Source of the DNA: Axinella damicornis
Lineage: Eukaryota > Porifera > Demospongiae > Axinellida > Axinellidae
Assembly (NCBI GenBank): GCA_963931865.1
Contig: OZ007506.1
Span: forward strand, 15,266,242-15,330,241
Direction: 5' to 3'
Length of the DNA stretch: 64,000 nt
The notes under the pieces were generated by a model that was given only the letters and a program-made list of their open reading frames with translations, did no database searches and had not been told where the DNA came from. Shown piece by piece: positions 62,201 through 64,000 of this stretch; position 1 is the first letter of the stretch; every line of letters starts with the position of its first letter. A program made the position numbers and the translations under genes.

Positions 62201-64000
62201 CTGCTTCGAATGCCTGATTGCCTGAAATTGTGTGGGGAGAAATCGTGTGCATAAACATAAGGGGAAGAGACCTTATAATGGGATAAACATAAGGGGAGGG
62301 GACACACAGTTTCACCTCTTTGTTAACAATCTGTATAGTCTTGTTCCCACCTTCAACCTCAACTTTTGTTTGTATGAATTATATTCATGAGTCTGAATCA
62401 CACACTTACTTCAATGATGTGTTCCCTAAGGTCAGGGTCACTGTTTCTTGGTAGCAGGCGGTCTTTGTCAAGCAAATCAACAATTTCCTCTGAGTCATTA
62501 TCCAGCAGGTCCAGTGGAGTTACATTATCGTCATTCCTATATTCACAAATTCAAAAAGACATGCAGCTATGCACTAGTCTTGTAACAGTTCCCCTTACAC
62601 ACAGAGATATTGTACATTATCCCCTAACTACAATCTGCTGCAATGAGAACAAAATGTTTGAAGTTTATGATTTTGTGCATCTTGCAAACAATCATATTAC
62701 ACAGTTGTATCCTACCATGATGTCTTTAGACAATCATACATGTAGTAAGAACTATATTGTGTGGGTACAAAACATCCAACAGTACTCTTACATTTTCCTA
62801 CCATCGTAAAGCTTACGCCCCCTCTCCCTGATTGCAGACCTTGTCCCATGTCCAATCTGCTTCAGACAGGCAGCTCATGTACATGGCCACTAGCCTCGTT
62901 CCCAGGCTCTCGATCTCCGCCGAAAGGGAGAAGAGAGCCTGGTAACATTGGAGGGTGTTAAACCGTGGACTTCCGCTGCCAGGATTATGACGGGATTTCA
63001 GAACAAAAACAAGTGAACATGCAACTATTTTGTAGGCATGTTTACCTTCGCCTCCTGGATAACGCACGAATTCTAGACTTAGAAATGAGCGTCAAGGACA
63101 AAGTGCCCCTCAAAGAGCAGATGACAGGTGTGCGAGAGGGCCACAGTACTGGTCTGAGCTCGCTGTCCTCTGCTGTTTGTTTGCATGACCAGCTTGCTCA
63201 TCGTATGTCGCCACTTACAGGATCGACGGTTCACAAGGTGAGTTGTCCGGTTTGCTGGTAAGTATCTCGGATCTCGGGATGCAATATTTCGAATAGCGTG
63301 CGACTAATTTGAACTCATGTGACATTTACCACAAAAGTAGGAGTGTTTATCACATGAATGATGACGCACCAGAAGTCAACAGTTTGACCCCCCCCCCCCC
63401 CCCCCCCCCCCCCCGCATATGTGTGTACTTTTGGTGTGACTTTCTGTGGCCTGAGTTTGTGCTGTGCTCATGCATCACATTTTGATGACAGAGTTGTACA
63501 TACAACTGTTCCATGTGCACTCGCTCACGTCTGCCCAACAATGTCGTGCATTCCACTGGACAAAACCTTTGCTGTTATTTGTCTAAGGTATACGCACACC
63601 ATCTGATTAAATACCTTTGCAAGAACAGATGGGAAGACAAAGTAGATAAAGTATATTATATCACCTTGCATTTGGGTCTGCTCCTGCTTCCAACAGGTGC
63701 TGCAGAAGCTCCTTATTGTCATCATAACAGGCGTAGTGGAGAGGCGTCCAGCCATTGTGGTCACCGAGATTGACAAGTTGTTTACTACAGGTACAGAGGT
63801 GGCCATGAACTGAAGTGAGGAATATGAATGGTATACATCTCATATAGCAATAAAGCTGGCTATTTGAGGTCAGTTTGATAGCTTGTAGTCCTCATCCTCA
63901 AAACTTCACACATACAGTCATGTTTTTTACAATCACGACTCTAACCACACCCACTCGTTAACAAGAATGGGATCAAAATGCTCGGGCAATGGTAACTCGT
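41855..64000 (-). CDS. Gene B: TRPA-like channel paralog, 5' end beyond the window
   Basis: Tandem paralog of gene A, same strand. Join, 5' to 3' on minus: (64000 edge)-63955, 63665-63784, 62410-62536, 62035-62221, 61408-61513, 59637-59756, 59300-59429, 58918-59110, 58491-58587, 56675-56803, 55297-55435, 53386-53557, 52354-52450, 50094-50168, 48250-48336, 47929-48060, 47758-47861, 46871-46997, 45693-45852, 45445-45619, 45192-45374, 44693-45111, 44116-44316, 43919-43987, 43411-43683, 43184-43207, 43041-43061, 41855-42055. The complete exons total 3868 bases (one joining base, 1288 codons and the stop) with no frameshift. The N-terminal acidic exons and the first ankyrin exon are not in view. 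Domain order and all splice phases match gene A. Largest differences: longer S1-S2 loop, shorter C-tail, shorter module-4 exon. Predicted cation channel of the plasma membrane; it could form homo- or hetero-tetramers with the gene A product (inference). Confidence 0.9.
42455..42963 (+). mobile_element. Dispersed short element in gene B, opposite orientation and different intron
   Basis: Same family as 7914-8345 but inserted in the last intron and in opposite orientation relative to the gene, so the two insertions are independent. Confidence 0.7.
43041..43061 (-). CDS. Gene B exon B31: 21-base microexon
   Basis: DLDEKEK, in phase, donor gtatgt. Three codons shorter than A31. Confidence 0.78.
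43184..43207 (-). CDS. Gene B exon B30: 24-base microexon
   Basis: DLEEVQNE, in phase, donor gtgtgt. Pair of A30. Confidence 0.8.
43411..43683 (-). CDS. Gene B exon B29: proximal C-terminal domain
   Basis: VEIILTAEDLLRLSGSHKRF, ISGRKTVEPNF, then GGERYDTLENLQEALNSHL. 273 bases as in A29. Confidence 0.93.
43919..43987 (-). CDS. Gene B exon B28: TRPA helix after S6
   Basis: VGLAVGDIQKIEQEAKLRKL then ALQ: the protein sequence read from this exon is the same as that of A28. Confidence 0.95.
44116..44316 (-). CDS. Gene B exon B27: pore loop and S6
   Basis: RSPFSTPATAMLKLMSMTAG then DFSFDTVFRRSPGGESESAQ and S6 ILWIVFVILMPVLFTNLL. 201 bases as in A27. Confidence 0.95.
44693..45111 (-). CDS. Gene B exon B26: S2 to S5
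   Basis: S2 LFAAAVIVVVLAG, S3 WVNWIEISLYILSIVFVSVF, S4 WQWQVGVMAILLAWIDL, linker KIVGTFLKV, S5 LSMLLVVTFGLTFYMTF. Exactly 419 bases as in A26 and the most conserved stretch of the pair. Confidence 0.95.
45192..45374 (-). CDS. Gene B exon B25: extended S1-S2 loop
   Basis: MQVLGNPGVAVCEGFNGS, then a Ser/Gly/Glu-rich insert and VTCVTC before S2. Sequons NGS, NDS, NDT and NVT. Eighteen codons longer than A25, including repeated GSE / DSE-type units. Confidence 0.88.
45445..45619 (-). CDS. Gene B exon B24: S1
   Basis: SSLLHHKWFLFGLWGYLLNL begins the KW motif and S1; the helix continues LVYVTFLVFLTSFALIVL. 175 bases as in A24. Confidence 0.93.
45693..45852 (-). CDS. Gene B exon B23: pre-S1 linker, basic
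   Basis: SSREENAEPKLYSEERKKAH, a Lys-rich QPKKNFATKYGPPFKKSNHP, then LALM. 160 bases as in A23. Confidence 0.88.
46136..46745. mobile_element. Foldback element, same family, copy 3
   Basis: Arms agagaccaggagcgcatgag / ccgccgaaggcggcgaagga and the reverse complement ending gagaca; about 100 bp per arm. In intron B22-B23. Confidence 0.85.
46871..46997 (-). CDS. Gene B exon B22: pre-S1 linker
   Basis: VAKQVLDRCVVSDPKK then FSVVFDYSFVEDCQDGR. Two Cys (VLDRC, EDCQD). Of several GT sites at the 3' end only the gtaaca donor keeps the frame to B23. Confidence 0.85.
46998..47757. other. Intron B21-B22
   Basis: Holds a decayed repeat (cacaaaacagcagcattt, gaggaaagaaagagaagaag) whose relatives are near 22500-22590, 49080-49220 and 56940-57100, often beside the foldbacks. 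No exon. Confidence 0.5.
47758..47861 (-). CDS. Gene B exon B21: start of pre-S1 linker
   Basis: RVVSGLLQSTQWPTLLRQCR then GNTTPFRELIKKMP. Carries a Cys (RQCRG) absent from A21. Confidence 0.88.
47929..48060 (-). CDS. Gene B exon B20: last ankyrin repeat
   Basis: ENEGQTPLWIASGGGHHDLV then KLLVKKGAEVEP. 132 bases as in A20. Confidence 0.9.
48250..48336 (-). CDS. Gene B exon B19: inter-repeat helices
   Basis: IVDELIQKDHSKACVKHRVL then APAEALMAK. Two codons longer than A19. Confidence 0.85.
48438..48772. mobile_element. Long foldback of the 'tagcctcgttcccaggc' family
   Basis: Arms tagcctcattcccaggac / cagtatttcatcgcttccag and the reverse complement. A 209-codon plus-strand frame crossing it (48341-48970) is judged spurious. 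Confidence 0.8.
49652..49924. mobile_element. Palindromic MITE, family 1 (best preserved copy)
   Basis: Arms of about 120 bp with few mismatches, from acaagtaataaaaaacattt to its reverse complement; central loop near 49775-49795. Confidence 0.9.
50094..50168 (-). CDS. Gene B exon B18: ankyrin repeat, short exon
   Basis: GCKTDDRNRNGLTPMHLAAS then HGHR. 75 bases as in A18; the donor is gtatga, two bases past the position of the A18 donor motif. Confidence 0.85.
50762..50897. repeat. Foldback repeat
   Basis: Arms tagacactgagaccaaggga and the reverse complement ending at 50897 pair over more than 50 bases. Confidence 0.75.
51495..52023. mobile_element. Inverted-repeat element (intron B17-B18)
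   Basis: Left ggtcagtgggtgaaagtggc / aatatctagtggctcaatgc, right the reverse complement; about 95-bp arms. Confidence 0.8.
52354..52450 (-). CDS. Gene B exon B17: ankyrin module 4, part 2
   Basis: PRARAEDNGTILHWACNS then KENRKLVGLLLDK. 97 bases as in A17. Confidence 0.9.
52761..52905. repeat. 29-bp tandem repeat, five units
   Basis: cttgcgagtaacagattgag then ttgcatatg; unit starts at 52761, 52790, 52819, 52848 and 52877, without spacers. Confidence 0.95.
53386..53557 (-). CDS. Gene B exon B16: ankyrin module 4, part 1
   Basis: AIKTGDQDVVEKWLKRG, VNRSRGG, then KGTALHLAAYYGQLDIAKLL. Seven codons shorter than A16. Confidence 0.9.
53558..54284. other. Intron B15-B16 (part), nothing recognised
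   Basis: Single-copy appearance; no frame supported. Confidence 0.5.
54285..54800. mobile_element. Copy 3 of the same family
   Basis: Starts ttaacactttaaccgatgaa with a small palindrome (gccgtctacagacggc) and ends cggttaatgggttaa. A short degraded fragment is near 52080-52240. Confidence 0.7.
55297..55435 (-). CDS. Gene B exon B15: ankyrin module 3, part 4
   Basis: SSAGYTPLDFAFVVAENQDM then MLDCDHHPLLPREECHKL and DIVQ. Two codons longer than A15. Confidence 0.9.
55905..56300. repeat. Degenerate tandem repeat around 'attccaggaa'
   Basis: attccagg recurs at about 55926, 56024, 56090, 56160 and 56262 with 'tgactgttgt' and 'actgcca' between. No coding frame. Confidence 0.6.
56194..56230. repeat. 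(CTGG)n microsatellite
   Basis: Eight or so ctgg units, next to diverged repeats containing 'ttccaggaa' and 'gcgtttgtgac' between 55910 and 56290. Confidence 0.9.
56675..56803 (-). CDS. Gene B exon B14: ankyrin module 3, part 3
   Basis: PEHKVDIDATNSRGCTALHY then ACWKGHQKVAERL and KADPNAK. Four codons shorter than A14 at the 5' end. Confidence 0.9.
57175..57619. mobile_element. Long foldback of the same family, about 130-bp arms
   Basis: tagcctcgttcccaggccta, then cggtttccgttgacaataat and on, pairs almost base for base with the right arm. A G-run (57310-57328) lies in the loop. Confidence 0.9.
58491..58587 (-). CDS. Gene B exon B13: ankyrin module 3, part 2
   Basis: PQVKDDTGDTVLHWACNG then NDEMVELLLDR. 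97 bases as in A13. Confidence 0.9.
58918..59110 (-). CDS. Gene B exon B12: ankyrin module 3, part 1
   Basis: AIRKGHMKPVQQWLQKN, INRCRGG, then GGTALHWAAFYGRVEIAELL. Two codons longer than A12. Confidence 0.9.
59300..59429 (-). CDS. Gene B exon B11: ankyrin module 2, part 4
   Basis: NHYGETPMDSAIRSRKKEM then LLDKERLLPSVDNPKL, ending SIVK. LLPS replaces LLPR here. Confidence 0.9.
59637..59756 (-). CDS. Gene B exon B10: ankyrin module 2, part 3
   Basis: EVDVNFADVGGYTALHYACM then RGYQTIAEQLLAAEAD. 120 bases as in A10. Confidence 0.9.
59999..60436. mobile_element. Foldback element (intron B9-B10)
   Basis: Left ctagcccatctccgcccagc then gggcgtgcggtgaag and aacattgcacttgatc; the right end carries the reverse complement. 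Arms about 95 bp, single-copy middle. Confidence 0.85.
60510..61020. mobile_element. Element with ggcgagcctgagcgag ends, copy in gene B
   Basis: Left gggcgagcctgagcgag, right ctcgctcaggctcgcccc, in a different intron from the gene A copy. Confidence 0.65.
61408..61513 (-). CDS. Gene B exon B9: ankyrin module 2, part 2
   Basis: PRVLNRAKEGVLHWACQS then DDELVKLVLGVEGK. 106 bases, very close to A9. Confidence 0.9.
62035..62221 (-). CDS. Gene B exon B8: ankyrin module 2, part 1
   Basis: AIRHSKQDDVRKWLDRE, VNRSRGG, then DGTALHWAAYYGSSPIAKML. 187 bases as in A8. Confidence 0.9.
62410..62536 (-). CDS. Gene B exon B7: ankyrin module 1, part 4 (LLPR linker)
   Basis: NDDNVTPLDLLDNDSEE then LLDKDRLLPRNSDPDL and HIIE. 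One codon shorter than A7. Confidence 0.88.
62965..63260 (+). other. Orphan plus-strand open frame ending at a splice-donor-like site
   Basis: An open stretch reads LRLLDNARILDLEMSVKDKV, then LSSLSSAVCLHDQLAHRM and ends GSTVHK before gtgagt. It lies inside a gene B intron, on the opposite strand, next to a half copy of the tagcctcgttcccaggc repeat. Could be an exon of an antisense gene or a captured exon in a repeat. Not recognised. Confidence 0.3.
63665..63784 (-). CDS. Gene B exon B6: ankyrin module 1, part 3
   Basis: KQLVNLGDHNGWTPLHYACY then DDNKELLQHLLEAGADPNA. Lacks the short duplicated start of A6. Confidence 0.88.
63955..64000 (-). CDS. Gene B exon B5 (3' part only): ankyrin module 1, part 2
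   Basis: Cut by the window edge. Reads ELPLPEHFDPILVNE up to a gtgggt donor, with the same end phase as A5. Identified by position and phase more than by similarity. Confidence 0.55.

Overview
The window looks like intron-rich animal nuclear DNA. Nothing bacterial is visible: there are no operons, and coding sequence is cut into short exons (21 to 419 bases) with GT..AG borders, all on the minus strand. The main content is two tandem, head-to-tail paralogous genes for TRPA-family cation channels, with many N-terminal ankyrin repeats followed by a six-helix TRP channel. Gene A runs from about 35.58 kb down to its stop at 6294. Gene B runs from beyond the right edge (64000) down to its stop at 41855. 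The divergent ankyrin modules and the dense small inverted-repeat elements suggest a non-bilaterian animal, perhaps a sponge; this is an inference held at low to moderate confidence.

Layout. 1-2713: a satellite-like array of about 70-bp units between two near-identical flanks. 2714-6293: 3' flank of gene A, with a candidate small exon and two inverted-repeat elements. 6294-35581: gene A, about 32 exons, whose introns hold MITEs, foldback elements, minisatellites and a TTAA-flanked element inside a 108-bp tandem array. 35582-41854: intergenic, partly paralogous to the 3' flank of gene A (39.1-39.8 kb). 41855-64000: gene B, 27 complete exons plus one cut by the window edge.

The reading frame closes across all joined exons. 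Exons A2 to A32 sum to 4428 bases (1475 codons plus stop). The 27 complete exons of gene B also stay in frame. Of 27 homologous exon pairs, 17 have identical length and the other 10 differ by multiples of three, which argues that both copies were kept under selection as working proteins.

The ankyrin part is built from a four-exon block (phases 0>1, 1>2, 2>2, 2>0; about 181-192 residues) repeated three times, plus a partial fourth. Each block starts with an 'AIK' / 'VN..RGG' segment and ends with an 'LLD.D.LLPR' segment. The channel part has S1, a glycosylatable cysteine-containing S1-S2 loop, S2-S5, a pore with 'TAGDF', S6, the TRPA-type 'GLAVGDI' helix and a helical, acidic C-tail.

Most of the rest is non-autonomous repeat DNA. 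I saw no complete transposase, reverse transcriptase, rRNA, tRNA or CRISPR array.
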